DNA of 62,195 nt from Pseudomonas sp. C1C7. GTDB taxonomy: Bacteria > Pseudomonadota > Gammaproteobacteria > Pseudomonadales > Pseudomonadaceae. The stretch lies in the NCBI RefSeq assembly GCF_013359595.1, contig NZ_JABFMP010000036.1, positions 1 to 62,195 of the forward strand. Direction: 5' to 3'. Positions 8,143 to 16,100 of the stretch are shown one piece after another. Both the position numbers and the translations under genes were made by a program. The notes under the pieces were generated by a model. It saw only the letters and a list, made by a program, of their open reading frames with translations. It did not search any database and was not told the DNA's origin. The stretch's first letter is position 1. Each line of letters starts with the position of its first letter.

Positions 8143-9540
8143 ATGCCCAACACTCAACACACGCAAAGCGCAACCACACCCTCGGGACTCAAGCGTGTCG
8201 TGGCCGCCGCCATGGCCGGCACCGTCGCCGAATGGTATGAATTCTTCCTCTATGGCACCGCCTCCGCCCTGGTCTTCGGCCAGTTGTTTTTCCGCCAGAC
8301 CGGCAGCGCCATCGACGGCATCATCGCCGCCTTCGCCCTGTATGCCGTGGGCTTTCTCGCACGTCCCCTGGGCGGTCTGGTGTTCGGTCACTACGGCGAC
8401 AAGTTCGGGCGCAAGCGCCTGCTGCAATTGAGCCTGGTGGTGGTCGGCATCACCACCTTCCTGATGGGCTGCCTGCCTGGCTTCAACGAGATCGGTTACG
8501 CCGCGCCGGTGCTGCTGGTGCTGCTGCGACTGATCCAGGGTTTCGCCTTCGGCGGCGAATGGGGCGGCGCGATCCTGCTGGTGTCCGAGCATTGCCCGGA
8601 CAATCGTCGCGGCTTCTGGGCCAGCTGGCCGCAGGCCGGCGTACCGGCGGGCAACCTGGTGGCCACCGTGGCCTTGCTGCTGTTGTCGTCGAACCTGTCC
8701 GAGGAAGCCTTCCTCGCCTGGGGCTGGCGCGTGGCATTCTGGTTCTCGGCGGTGGTGGTGCTGATCGGCTACTGGATTCGCACCAGTGTCGATGACGCGC
8801 CGATCTTCAAACAGGCCCAGGCCCGTCAGGCGCAGATGCATCAACAGCAACTGGGCGTGGTCGAAGTGCTGCGTCATCACTGGCGTTCGGTGCTGGTGGG
8901 GATCGGCGCGCGGTTCGCCGAAAACATCCTCTACTACACCGTGGTGACCTTCTCGATCACCTACTTGAAGCTGGTGGTGAACAAAGACACGTCGCAGATT
9001 CTGCTGCTGATGTTCGGTGCTCACCTGCTGCACTTCTTCCTGATCCCACTGATGGGTTACCTGTCGGATCTGGTGGGGCGCAAACCGGTGTATCTGGTGG
9101 GCGCGGTGCTCACGGCGTTCTGGGGTTTCGTCGGCTTCCCGATGATGGACACCGGCAACAACTGGCTGATCATGGCCGCGATCACCCTGGGCCTGGCCAT
9201 CGAGTCCATGACCTACGCGCCCTACTCGGCGCTGATGGCCGAGATGTTCCCGACCCACGTGCGCTATACCGCGCTGTCGCTGTGCTACCAGGTGGCGCCG
9301 ATCTTCGCCGGCTCGCTGGCGCCGCTGATCGCGATCACCCTGCTCAACAAGTACCACAGCTCGACCCCCATCGCGTTCTACCTGGTCGGCGCATCGCTGA
9401 TCTCCATCGTCGCCGTCGGCCTGACCCGGGAAACCCGTGGCAAGTCGCTGCATCAGGTCGACAGCGAAGCGGCCGCCCGCGTCGCTGCGACCACCAGTGC
9501 CGCTGCAGCGACCACTCGCCGCGGCGATTCGCTGGCCTGA
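8143..9540 (+). CDS. MFS transporter, metabolite:H+ symporter (MHS) type
   Basis: A 465-aa inner-membrane permease with about 12 transmembrane helices. The N-terminal GTVAEWYEFFLYG and the loop 2-3 motif GHYGDKFGRKRLL are characteristic of the MHS group (ShiA/ProP-like). The internal start at 8143 after ACAGGAAACG is chosen because the longer frame runs back through the upstream enzyme. It lies between the deaminase and dehydrogenase genes in the same direction, so it probably imports the same compound or a related one. That would be a second uptake route beside the ABC transporter. Confidence 0.85.
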   Translation: MPNTQHTQSATTPSGLKRVVAAAMAGTVAEWYEFFLYGTASALVFGQLFFRQTGSAIDGIIAAFALYAVGFLARPLGGLVFGHYGDKFGRKRLLQLSLVVVGITTFLMGCLPGFNEIGYAAPVLLVLLRLIQGFAFGGEWGGAILLVSEHCPDNRRGFWASWPQAGVPAGNLVATVALLLLSSNLSEEAFLAWGWRVAFWFSAVVVLIGYWIRTSVDDAPIFKQAQARQAQMHQQQLGVVEVLRHHWRSVLVGIGARFAENILYYTVVTFSITYLKLVVNKDTSQILLLMFGAHLLHFFLIPLMGYLSDLVGRKPVYLVGAVLTAFWGFVGFPMMDTGNNWLIMAAITLGLAIESMTYAPYSALMAEMFPTHVRYTALSLCYQVAPIFAGSLAPLIAITLLNKYHSSTPIAFYLVGASLISIVAVGLTRETRGKSLHQVDSEAAARVAATTSAAAATTRRGDSLA

Positions 9541-9614
9541 CGTGCGTTATCGCGGGAGCCGGTTTGCCGGTTCCCGCACATCCTCAGCCCTCCCACATTC
9601 CGCCAGGAGCTTTC

Positions 9615-11195
9615 ATGTCCGAGATCATCGGCCACAACTACATCGGTGGCGCGCGCAGTGCCGCCGGCAGTATCAGCGTGCGTAGCCACGATGCCGTCAC
9701 CGGTGAAGCACTGCCCTACTCCTTCATGCAGGCCACCGTTGACGAAGTCGACGCCGCCGCCCTCGCGGCCGCTGCTGCCTATCCCTTGTTTCGTGCACTC
9801 TCGGCCGTTCGCCGGGCAGAATTTCTCGAAGCCATCGCCACCCAACTGGAGGCGCTGGACGATGAATTCGTGGCGCTGGTGACCCGCGAAACGGCGCTGC
9901 CGACCGCACGTATTCAAGGTGAGCGCGCGCGCACCGCCAACCAGATGCGCCTGTTTTCCCAGGTCCTGCGGCGTGGTGATTTTTACGGGGCGCGCATCGA
10001 CCGCGCCCTGCCAGAGCGCACGCCGCTGCCACGGGTGGACCTGCGCCAATACCGGATCGGCGTCGGCCCGGTCGCGGTGTTCGGTGCGAGCAACTTCCCG
10101 CTGGCCTTCTCCACCGCCGGTGGCGACACCGCCGCCGCGCTGGCCGCCGGTTGCCCGGTGGTGTTCAAGGCCCACAGCGGGCACATGGCAACCGCAGAGC
10201 ACGTGGCTGATGCGATCATTCGCGCCGCCGAGCAGACCGGCATGCCCAGGGGCGTGTTCAACATGATCTACGGCGCGGGTGTCGGCGAAGCGCTGGTCAA
10301 GCATCCGGCGATCCAGGCGGTGGGCTTTACCGGCTCGCTCAAGGGTGGCCGCGCGCTGTGCGACATGGCCGCCGCACGTCCCCAACCGATCCCGGTGTTC
10401 GCCGAAATGAGCAGCATCAACCCGGTGGTCCTGTTGCCCGAAGCGTTGCAGCGGCGGGGCGAAAAAATTGCCGGCGAACTGGCCGCTTCCGTGGTGCTCG
10501 GCTGCGGCCAGTTCTGCACCAATCCGGGTCTGGTGATCGGCATTCGCTCGCCTGCGTTCAGCGCCTTCATGGCTTCGCTGACCGCGACGATGGCCGATCA
10601 ACCGGCACAGACCATGCTCAACCGCGGCACGCTCGCCAGCTATGCCAAGGGCGTACAGGCCTTGCGCGCTGAGGCCGGCATCGAGCATCTGGCGGGGCGC
10701 GAGCAACAAGGAACGCAGGCCCAACCGCAACTGTTCAAGGCCGACGTCAGCCTGTTGCTCGAGGGCAATCCGCTGTTGCAGGAAGAAGTGTTCGGGCCGG
10801 CGACGGTGCTGGTGGAAGTTGCCGACGAGGCCGAACTTTTTGCCGCGTTGGAATGCCTGCACGGACAACTCACGGCGACGCTGATTGCCGAAGCGGATGA
10901 TCTGCAACAGCACGCGCAGTTGCTGCCACTGCTGGAGCAGAAAGTCGGCCGGGTGCTGTTCAACGGATACCCCACCGGGGTCGAGGTCTGCGATGCTATG
11001 GTGCATGGAGGGCCTTATCCGGCGACCTCCGATGCCCGTGGCACGTCGGTCGGCAGTCTGGCGATCGATCGCTTCCTGCGCCCTGTCTGCTACCAGAACT
11101 GTCCCGATGCGCTGCTGCCCGATGCCTTGAAAAACGCTAATCCTCTGGGCATCGCCCGATTGGTGGATGGCGTCAGTCAACGCGACCCACTGTAA
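9615..11195 (+). CDS. Alpha-ketoglutaric semialdehyde dehydrogenase
   Basis: A 526-aa aldehyde dehydrogenase of the KGSADH type, oxidising 2,5-dioxopentanoate to 2-oxoglutarate with NAD(P)+. The general base is Glu264 (AEMSS) and the nucleophile is Cys301 (GCGQFCTNPGL). The Rossmann segment GPVAVFGASNFPLAFS is present. Start ATG follows CCAGGAGC. It is the last step of the trans-4-hydroxyproline route and the last gene of the plus-strand run. A strong hairpin terminator follows at 11200. Confidence 0.88.
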   Translation: MSEIIGHNYIGGARSAAGSISVRSHDAVTGEALPYSFMQATVDEVDAAALAAAAAYPLFRALSAVRRAEFLEAIATQLEALDDEFVALVTRETALPTARIQGERARTANQMRLFSQVLRRGDFYGARIDRALPERTPLPRVDLRQYRIGVGPVAVFGASNFPLAFSTAGGDTAAALAAGCPVVFKAHSGHMATAEHVADAIIRAAEQTGMPRGVFNMIYGAGVGEALVKHPAIQAVGFTGSLKGGRALCDMAAARPQPIPVFAEMSSINPVVLLPEALQRRGEKIAGELAASVVLGCGQFCTNPGLVIGIRSPAFSAFMASLTATMADQPAQTMLNRGTLASYAKGVQALRAEAGIEHLAGREQQGTQAQPQLFKADVSLLLEGNPLLQEEVFGPATVLVEVADEAELFAALECLHGQLTATLIAEADDLQQHAQLLPLLEQKVGRVLFNGYPTGVEVCDAMVHGGPYPATSDARGTSVGSLAIDRFLRPVCYQNCPDALLPDALKNANPLGIARLVDGVSQRDPL

Positions 11196-11199
11196 AAAA

Positions 11200-11223
11200 G
11201 CGCCACCGATTTTTCGGTGGCGC
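11200..11223. terminator. Bidirectional terminator between convergent genes
   Basis: GCGCCACCG - ATTTTT - CGGTGGCGC: 9-bp stem, loop about 6 nt. The A run on its left gives a U tract for the minus-strand gene, and CTTCCTTT follows on the plus strand. Confidence 0.85.
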
Positions 11224-11230
11224 GCTTCCT

Positions 11231-12238
11231 TTATCCCAGCAGCGCTTTCAGATCGTTGTACAGCGCCTCGGGAATCTGCACCCCTTCCACCACACTTTTC
11301 GCTCGCGCTTCGTATCGCCGTTGCGACGGCAACCGCGCGCCCTGCCCCTGAATGCTGTCGAAAAGGACTTCGGCTCGTGCCAGATGCTGCTCGCTGGCAA
11401 TGCCAAGAAACCGCTGCGGATCAAAAGCGATGATCAGCTCGCCATGGTACGGCGACGACTTGCTACCGGCATCAAAGGCCAGCGACTCGGCACTCGTCAG
11501 GTCGCCGATCAAGGGGCCGGCGATCAACTCCACCATCGCCGCCAGCGCCGAACCCTTGTGGCCACCGAACGTCAGCATCGCACCCGTATCGAGCACCACG
11601 TTGGCATCGGTGCTCGGCTGTCCCTGCGCGTCCACACCCCAGCCTTCGGGAATCGCTTTGCCCGCACGCCGATGCAGTTCGATATCGCCACGGGCAATCG
11701 CACTGGTGGCGAAGTCGAACACGAACGGGTCCTTGCCCGGACGCGGCCAGCCGAATGCGATGGGGTTGGTGCCGAACACTGGCTGATGGCCGCCCGCGGG
11801 CGCGACCCAGGCGTGGCTGGGATTGCAGGCCAGCGCCACCAGACCCGCCGCAGTCAATTGTTCGATCTCCACCCACAGCGCGGAGAAATGCACGCAACGG
11901 TTGATCGCCAGCGCGGCAATCCCATTGGCCCGGGTTTTCTCCATCAGCAACGGCAGGCCAGCCTGGAACGCCAGTTGCGAGAAACCGCCCGCGGCATCGA
12001 CACGCACGATCGAAGGCGCCTGATCGATCACCTGCGGCGCAGCATCGGCCGCCACTTTGCCGGCCCTGAGCGAGTTCACGCAGCCCAGGATCCGGTACAA
12101 ACCATGGGAGGCGCAGCCATCGCGTTCACCGGCAATCACCGTGGCGGTCACCGCCTGCGCGTGGGCAAGGTTGAAACCGTTGTGCAGCAAGATCGATTCG
12201 GCCAGCTCGCGGGCTTCGGCCAGGGTCAGTCGGATCAT
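11231..12238 (-). CDS. Ldh/YlbC-family reductase, probable delta1-pyrroline-2-carboxylate reductase
   Basis: A 335-aa NAD(P)H-dependent oxidoreductase of the malate/L-lactate dehydrogenase-like (YlbC) fold, with the catalytic-region motif CASHGLYRI near residue 43 and FGTNPIAFGWP. Members of this family reduce delta1-pyrroline-2-carboxylate to L-proline, the step after AcnX in cis-3-hydroxyproline use. The start at 12238 is preceded by AAGGAGTGGATT. The longer frame start lacks a ribosome site. It is convergent with the KGSA dehydrogenase and completes the 3-hydroxyproline branch. Confidence 0.83.
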   Translation of the reverse strand: MIRLTLAEARELAESILLHNGFNLAHAQAVTATVIAGERDGCASHGLYRILGCVNSLRAGKVAADAAPQVIDQAPSIVRVDAAGGFSQLAFQAGLPLLMEKTRANGIAALAINRCVHFSALWVEIEQLTAAGLVALACNPSHAWVAPAGGHQPVFGTNPIAFGWPRPGKDPFVFDFATSAIARGDIELHRRAGKAIPEGWGVDAQGQPSTDANVVLDTGAMLTFGGHKGSALAAMVELIAGPLIGDLTSAESLAFDAGSKSSPYHGELIIAFDPQRFLGIASEQHLARAEVLFDSIQGQGARLPSQRRYEARAKSVVEGVQIPEALYNDLKALLG

Positions 12239-12370
12239 AATCCACTCCTTGAACAGACCCTGCAGACTGGCTTGTTCGCGTCGCACTGGCTTGATCGCTT
12301 TAGGCCGGTGCGATGACGAATTCGGCACACCGCCTTCATGACGGTGCCGACGTGCCTGCGATTCGGTGCA

Positions 12371-12402
12371 AAACGTTAAAAAAGATCAAAAAAATAACGT
12401 TT
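12371..12402. promoter_or_regulatory. Inverted repeat in promoter region
   Basis: AAACGTTA (12371-12378) and TAACGTTT (12395-12402) form a perfect 8-bp inverted repeat with a 16-bp A-rich spacer. It lies about 80 bp before the nitrilase-like gene and within the divergent promoter gap. It is a possible operator or UP-like element. Confidence 0.4.
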
Positions 12403-12480
12403 ATCTAGCCCCATGCCGTCGTTTTCCCGTAGCCTCGATTCCATTCAAATGCTGAACACGAGTCCGTTGACTGCTTTCCC

Positions 12481-13611
12481 ATGCGCAAATTTCTGTACCT
12501 GACTTTCTCCATGGCGTTGATCGCCGCCCTCACGACCTACGCCATGTGGGCCGCGGACCGCCCCGCGGGGCATTACCTGTCCGACCTGCGAATCGACCTG
12601 GCGATCGACCAGGGCACCCCTGCCGACCGTGGCAATCTACTGGGCATCCAGCCCGAACTGTTCCCCACCGACTATCAAAGCCCCGAGCGCCTGCATCGCA
12701 AGCTGGCGGCGTATCTGCAAAAGGCCCAGGAACAGGGTCTGCTCAACGAGAAAACCATCGTCGTGCTGCCCGAACACGTCGGCACCTGGCTGATGGTCAG
12801 TGGCGAAAAGGATGAGCTGTACCAGGCCGCCACCCTCAAGGAAGCCATGAACTGGCTGGCGGTGAGCAATCCGTTGAAGTTCGTGCGCGCACTGATCAGC
12901 GCCGAAGGCGGCAGCCGCCTGGATGACGCGCACCTGCGCATGAAGGCCAAGGGCATGGCCAAGGAATACCAGGCGCTGTTCGGCGGCCTGGCGAAAGAAT
13001 TTCGCGTGACCCTGGTGGCGGGCTCCATCGTGTTGCCCGAGCCCAGCGTCATCGACGGGACCCTGAAAATCGGCCGTGGCGCGCTGTACAACAGCAGCGT
13101 CGTGTTCAGTCGCGACGGCGTGCCAATCGGCCAACCCCAGCGGCAGATGCACCCGGTTTTCGAACAGCAGGACGCGATCAAGGCCAATGGCGAGCACACC
13201 CTCAACGTCGTCGATACCCCGGCCGGTCGCCTGGGGGTGCTGATCGGCAACGACAGCTGGTACCCGGACAACTACCGCAAACTCGACGAGCTGCAGGCGC
13301 GGATCGTCGCGGTCCCGGCGTTCGTGACGGGGCGTGGCATCTGGGATCAACCGTGGCGCGGCTACAAGGGCTCACAGGCGCCCGCCTCTGTCAGCCTCAA
13401 GGCCGGCGAGCTTAGCGAAGGCCAGGCCTGGCATCGCCTGACCCTGACCAGCCAGGCCCCGTCCAGCCAGGCCGTCGCCGGCATGAGCGTGTTCCTGCGC
13501 GGGCAGTTCTGGGATCAGTCCAGTGCCGGGCAAAGCTTTCTCACCAGCAACGGCCAGCACTTCGCCGACGGCAACGTGCGTGGCGCGCGCCTGCTGAACC
13601 TCTGGCTGTAA
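12481..13611 (+). CDS. Nitrilase-fold protein lacking the catalytic Cys; membrane-anchored or secreted
   Basis: A 376-aa protein with an N-terminal hydrophobic segment (residues 4-24, uncleaved anchor or signal). The carbon-nitrogen hydrolase fold is recognisable from VVLPEHVGTW (Glu region), LVAGSIVLPEP and LGVLIGNDSWYPDNY. In active family members the last strand carries the nucleophilic Cys, which here reads IGNDSW with no Cys. It may be a pseudoenzyme or use another chemistry. It ends 3 nt before the AraC regulator gene, so the two are probably co-transcribed and functionally linked. The specific role is unknown. Confidence 0.7.
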   Translation: MRKFLYLTFSMALIAALTTYAMWAADRPAGHYLSDLRIDLAIDQGTPADRGNLLGIQPELFPTDYQSPERLHRKLAAYLQKAQEQGLLNEKTIVVLPEHVGTWLMVSGEKDELYQAATLKEAMNWLAVSNPLKFVRALISAEGGSRLDDAHLRMKAKGMAKEYQALFGGLAKEFRVTLVAGSIVLPEPSVIDGTLKIGRGALYNSSVVFSRDGVPIGQPQRQMHPVFEQQDAIKANGEHTLNVVDTPAGRLGVLIGNDSWYPDNYRKLDELQARIVAVPAFVTGRGIWDQPWRGYKGSQAPASVSLKAGELSEGQAWHRLTLTSQAPSSQAVAGMSVFLRGQFWDQSSAGQSFLTSNGQHFADGNVRGARLLNLWL

Positions 13612-13614
13612 GCC

Positions 13615-14655
13615 ATGAAACCGTTGCCGGTGCGTCTCGGCGATCTTTCGGTGGGCTTCGTGCACAGCCTGGCCGACGCCGTGCGCAGCCACCATCTCGA
13701 CCCGCAACCGCTGCTGGAACAATACGGCCTGGATGCCGCCCGCCTGGGTGAAGCCGGGGCGCGACTGTCGATTCCGCGTTACATGCGCCTGGGCCACAGC
13801 GCCATCCAGCTGACCGGCGACCCGGCGCTCGGCTTGCGCATGGGCCAACTCGGTCGCCTGAGCCAGCTTGGCCTCGCTGGCGTGACTGCCGCCCAGGCAC
13901 CGACAGTGCGCGAGGCGGCGCGCTGCCTGATCCGCTTCGAGGCGCTGTATGGCTCCAACTATCGCGGGCAATCGAGCTTTCACGAAGACGCCCAGGGCGC
14001 CTGGCTGCGCTTCTACTCCATCAGTCCCTACAACAGCTACAACCGCTTTGTGGTGGATTCGATCATCGCCGGCTGGCTGCATCATCTGTCCAGCCTGAGC
14101 CCTGCCCCGTTGCGCGCCGAGCGCATCGACATCGAATTCGAACGACCCGACTACCATGACGCCTACGAGGTGCTGGGCGATTGCCCGATCCAGTTTGGCG
14201 CCGAGCACAATCAACTGCGCCTGAGCCTGGCCAGCCTCGCGCAGCGCAACAGCGAGCATTGCCCGAGTACCTGGCGGCACTTGCTGCAACTGTGTGAACG
14301 GGAGCTGGAGCAACTGACGCGCACCCGCAGCCTGCGTGAACGTATCACTCAGATGCTGGGGCCATTGCTCAATGGTGGCCGGGAACCCGACCTGGAAGAA
14401 GTGGCGGCTCGCCTGAAGCTGCCCGTCTGGACACTTCGCCGCAAGCTGGCCGAAGAAGGCACGCAGTTTCGCGCGATCCTCAATGACACCCGTCGCGACC
14501 TGGCCATGACCTACATTCGCGATACGGAATTGGCGTTCGGTGAAATTGCCTACCTGCTGGGGTTTGCCTCAGCCGAAGCCTTTCAACGCGCGTTCAAGCG
14601 CTGGATGGATCAGACACCGGGCGAGTTTCGCCGCAGTCGGAGAGGAGCAGTTTGA
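13615..14655 (+). CDS. AraC-family transcriptional regulator (Arabinose_bd-type sensor)
   Basis: A 346-aa regulator. Residues about 20-210 form the PF12625-type sensor (RYMRLGHSAIQLTGDPALGLRMGQ, LGLAGVTAAQAPTVREA). The C-terminus, about 245-340, is an AraC helix-turn-helix with AYLLGFASAEAFQRAFKRW. Proteins of this type (OruR-like) often respond to amino acids or carnitine/fatty-acid derivatives. The 3-nt spacing from the nitrilase-like gene suggests a sensor/enzyme pair. Whether it acts on the neighbouring hydroxyproline genes is not known. Confidence 0.85.
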   Translation: MKPLPVRLGDLSVGFVHSLADAVRSHHLDPQPLLEQYGLDAARLGEAGARLSIPRYMRLGHSAIQLTGDPALGLRMGQLGRLSQLGLAGVTAAQAPTVREAARCLIRFEALYGSNYRGQSSFHEDAQGAWLRFYSISPYNSYNRFVVDSIIAGWLHHLSSLSPAPLRAERIDIEFERPDYHDAYEVLGDCPIQFGAEHNQLRLSLASLAQRNSEHCPSTWRHLLQLCERELEQLTRTRSLRERITQMLGPLLNGGREPDLEEVAARLKLPVWTLRRKLAEEGTQFRAILNDTRRDLAMTYIRDTELAFGEIAYLLGFASAEAFQRAFKRWMDQTPGEFRRSRRGAV

Positions 14656-14668
14656 AGCTGCAAGCTTT

Positions 14669-14713
14669 CAGCTACAAGCTTGAGGCTTGAAGCTTGAAGC
14701 TTGAAGCTTGAAC
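14669..14713. repeat. AAGCTTG tandem repeat
   Basis: Several AAGCTTG heptamers and variants (GAAGCTTGAAGCTTGAAGC...) lie between the AraC gene and the small minus-strand ORFs. Each AAGCTT is itself palindromic, so alternative hairpins can form. They could serve as a terminator for both sides. They are too short and irregular for plasmid iterons. Confidence 0.6.
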
Positions 14714-14714
14714 T

Positions 14715-14801
14715 CTAAAGCTCTGTGGCGTCTTCGGCCGGTTCCAGCGGATCCAGTTCGAATGCCTGATATTCGAGCAGTTCTTCTTGATAATCATCCA
14801 T
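14715..14801 (-). CDS. 28-aa acidic small protein
   Basis: ATG at 14801 preceded by GGTGGGGGATTCAAA (strong Shine-Dalgarno), encoding 28 residues that begin MDDYQEELLEYQAFELD and end in EDATEL. Ten of 28 residues are acidic, giving a strongly negative peptide. Its ATG lies inside the end of another mini-ORF (14794-14859), overlapping by 8 nt (ATGGATGA), which suggests coupled translation. It lies in the ANR-controlled transcript proposed at 14715-14950. Function unknown. Confidence 0.55.
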   Translation of the reverse strand: MDDYQEELLEYQAFELDPLEPAEDATEL

Positions 14802-14859
14802 TTTGAATCCCCCACCGCTCGTTTAAATAGTCCGAATAGTTGACCAACGCTTTGAGCAT
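14794..14859 (-). CDS. 21-aa leader-type mini-ORF
   Basis: ATG at 14859, with residues starting MLKALVNYSDYLNERW and ending in IQNG. A GTG further upstream would extend it to 34 residues. Its stop overlaps the start of the 28-aa ORF. It looks like the peptide of a dual-function small RNA. No family recognised. Confidence 0.4.
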   Translation of the reverse strand: MLKALVNYSDYLNERWGIQNG

Positions 14860-14983
14860 AAAGTGCCCGCATGAAATAAAAATGACGCGGCACGACACTT
14901 CGTCGCTACTGTTTAAAACGTAGCAGGCGGTCAGAAATTTATCGAAGGTTATTTTCGTAACAGAATGCGGGACTGCGAAGTGT

Positions 14984-14997
14984 TTGATGCGGATCAA
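14984..14997. promoter_or_regulatory. ANR/FNR box
   Basis: TTGATGCGGATCAA is an exact match to the symmetric TTGAT-N4-ATCAA consensus for the oxygen-responsive regulator ANR. It lies 125 bp before the first mini-ORF start and 53 bp from the end of the DUF2242 gene, so it serves the small transcript. Confidence 0.8.
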
Positions 14998-15049
14998 ACT
15001 TTCCCTGGGGTGCGGGACCGTCGTGGGTTCGACCGGTCCCGTTTTGCCA

Positions 15050-15898
15050 TCACTGTCCCGTGATGGGCATGGCCTGGATCGGCTCGGATGGAGGCGGAAT
15101 ATCGGTGGGGTTGGCTGGCGGCGTGATGACTTGCGTCGCCGGCGCCGGCTCGGTTGGCGGGGTTGCGGTGATCGGGGCCGCTTCAGGCGGTGGCGCTACC
15201 GGTTCGGACGCGGTCGGCATGGTTTCGGCAGGCGCAGCCGGTGCTTGTGCGGCGGGAACAGGTTCGGCTTTGGTTTCCGGAGCCAGGGACGCAGGAGCAG
15301 GCACGGCTTGTGGTTCCGGCATGCCCAGATCGGCTTTCGGCTTATCGGGAATATGCGCCGCTTCTTTGACTTCCTTGGGCAGGAACACTTCCACCAGCGC
15401 AAAGAAACGCTCGTAGAACTTGGACGACGAGACCGTTTCGCTCGCGACCTTGACCATCGAATCATCCGACGAACCGATCGGCATCGAGACCGAACCCAGC
15501 ACGCCTACGCCCAGGCTCGCGGAGTTGTTGGTTTTCTTCAGTGCGTACTGGTCCTGAAGGGCGTTGGCAAACACCGTGGCGTGATGCCCGGCGCTGCCGT
15601 CTTCGGCACAGACCACACTGAAACTGATTTCCATGTGGGTTTCGCCGGTCTGCTGGAAGCTCTTGTGCCCGCTGACCAGTTTTGGATCGCTGCTGGTGAT
15701 GATGTAGCCCTGGCTCAGCAGCGCCCGGCGAGCGGCTTCACAGCTCTGCGCATCGGTAACAGGATAATTGCGGGAGAAGGTCCCGGAATCGTCGAAGTTC
15801 TCATGCTCGTAGATCGCGGTTTTCTTGGACGAGCAACCGGCGGCAGCGGCCAGCACCAGCGCCAACCCGGCAACCCGCATGGGAAATGATTTAAACAT
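15050..15898 (-). CDS. DUF2242 family lipoprotein
   Basis: A 282-aa predicted lipoprotein. The signal peptide ends in the lipobox AAAAGC with Cys22. The domain spanning about residues 25-165 matches DUF2242, a family usually described as lipoproteins of unknown function. From about residue 170 the chain is a long Pro/Ala-rich low-complexity tail (APASLAPETKAEPVPAAQ and similar) that may span the periplasm or peptidoglycan. It is monocistronic, with the ppiD terminator downstream of the next gene separating the units. Function unknown. Confidence 0.8.
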   Translation of the reverse strand: MFKSFPMRVAGLALVLAAAAGCSSKKTAIYEHENFDDSGTFSRNYPVTDAQSCEAARRALLSQGYIITSSDPKLVSGHKSFQQTGETHMEISFSVVCAEDGSAGHHATVFANALQDQYALKKTNNSASLGVGVLGSVSMPIGSSDDSMVKVASETVSSSKFYERFFALVEVFLPKEVKEAAHIPDKPKADLGMPEPQAVPAPASLAPETKAEPVPAAQAPAAPAETMPTASEPVAPPPEAAPITATPPTEPAPATQVITPPANPTDIPPPSEPIQAMPITGQ

Positions 15899-16048
15899 TG
15901 AACATCCTGCTGAAAACGGTTCGGGGCGTATTGTGCAACAGATCGATGCTTAGCGTCGCATCGATTCTGTCTTAAAACAGTTACAGGAGTGTTGACTCCG
16001 TTATTTGGCAATCATCCCCCACGTCCGTCGGGTGCTCGGGAACAAAAA

Positions 16049-16070
16049 ACCCCGGCTGTTTGGCCGGGGT
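16049..16070. terminator. ppiD terminator
   Basis: ACCCCGGC - TGTTTG - GCCGGGGT, 8-bp stem. The A run on the plus strand supplies a U tract when read from the minus strand, just after the ppiD stop. Confidence 0.85.
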
Positions 16071-16100
16071 TCTTGTGTAACGCGAGATTTCAAACAGACA

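Larger units (their letters stand above)
14715..14950 (-). ncRNA. ANR-box-driven small transcript, candidate PhrS homologue
   Basis: A perfect FNR/ANR box TTGAT-N4-ATCAA lies at 14984-14997. Placing it at -41.5 puts the start near 14949, with a plausible -10 in TTACGAAAAT (minus strand, about 14952-14962). Downstream are only two overlapping mini-ORFs and then the AAGCTTG repeats. PhrS of P. aeruginosa is an ANR-dependent small RNA of about 200 nt that also encodes a short peptide. The layout matches, but I cannot align the sequence. Both ends are estimates. Confidence 0.45.

Noticed and set aside
14669..14713. AAGCTTG repeats considered as replication iterons
   Set aside because: Short, irregular, without AT-rich unwinding region or replication gene, and located in chromosomal context.
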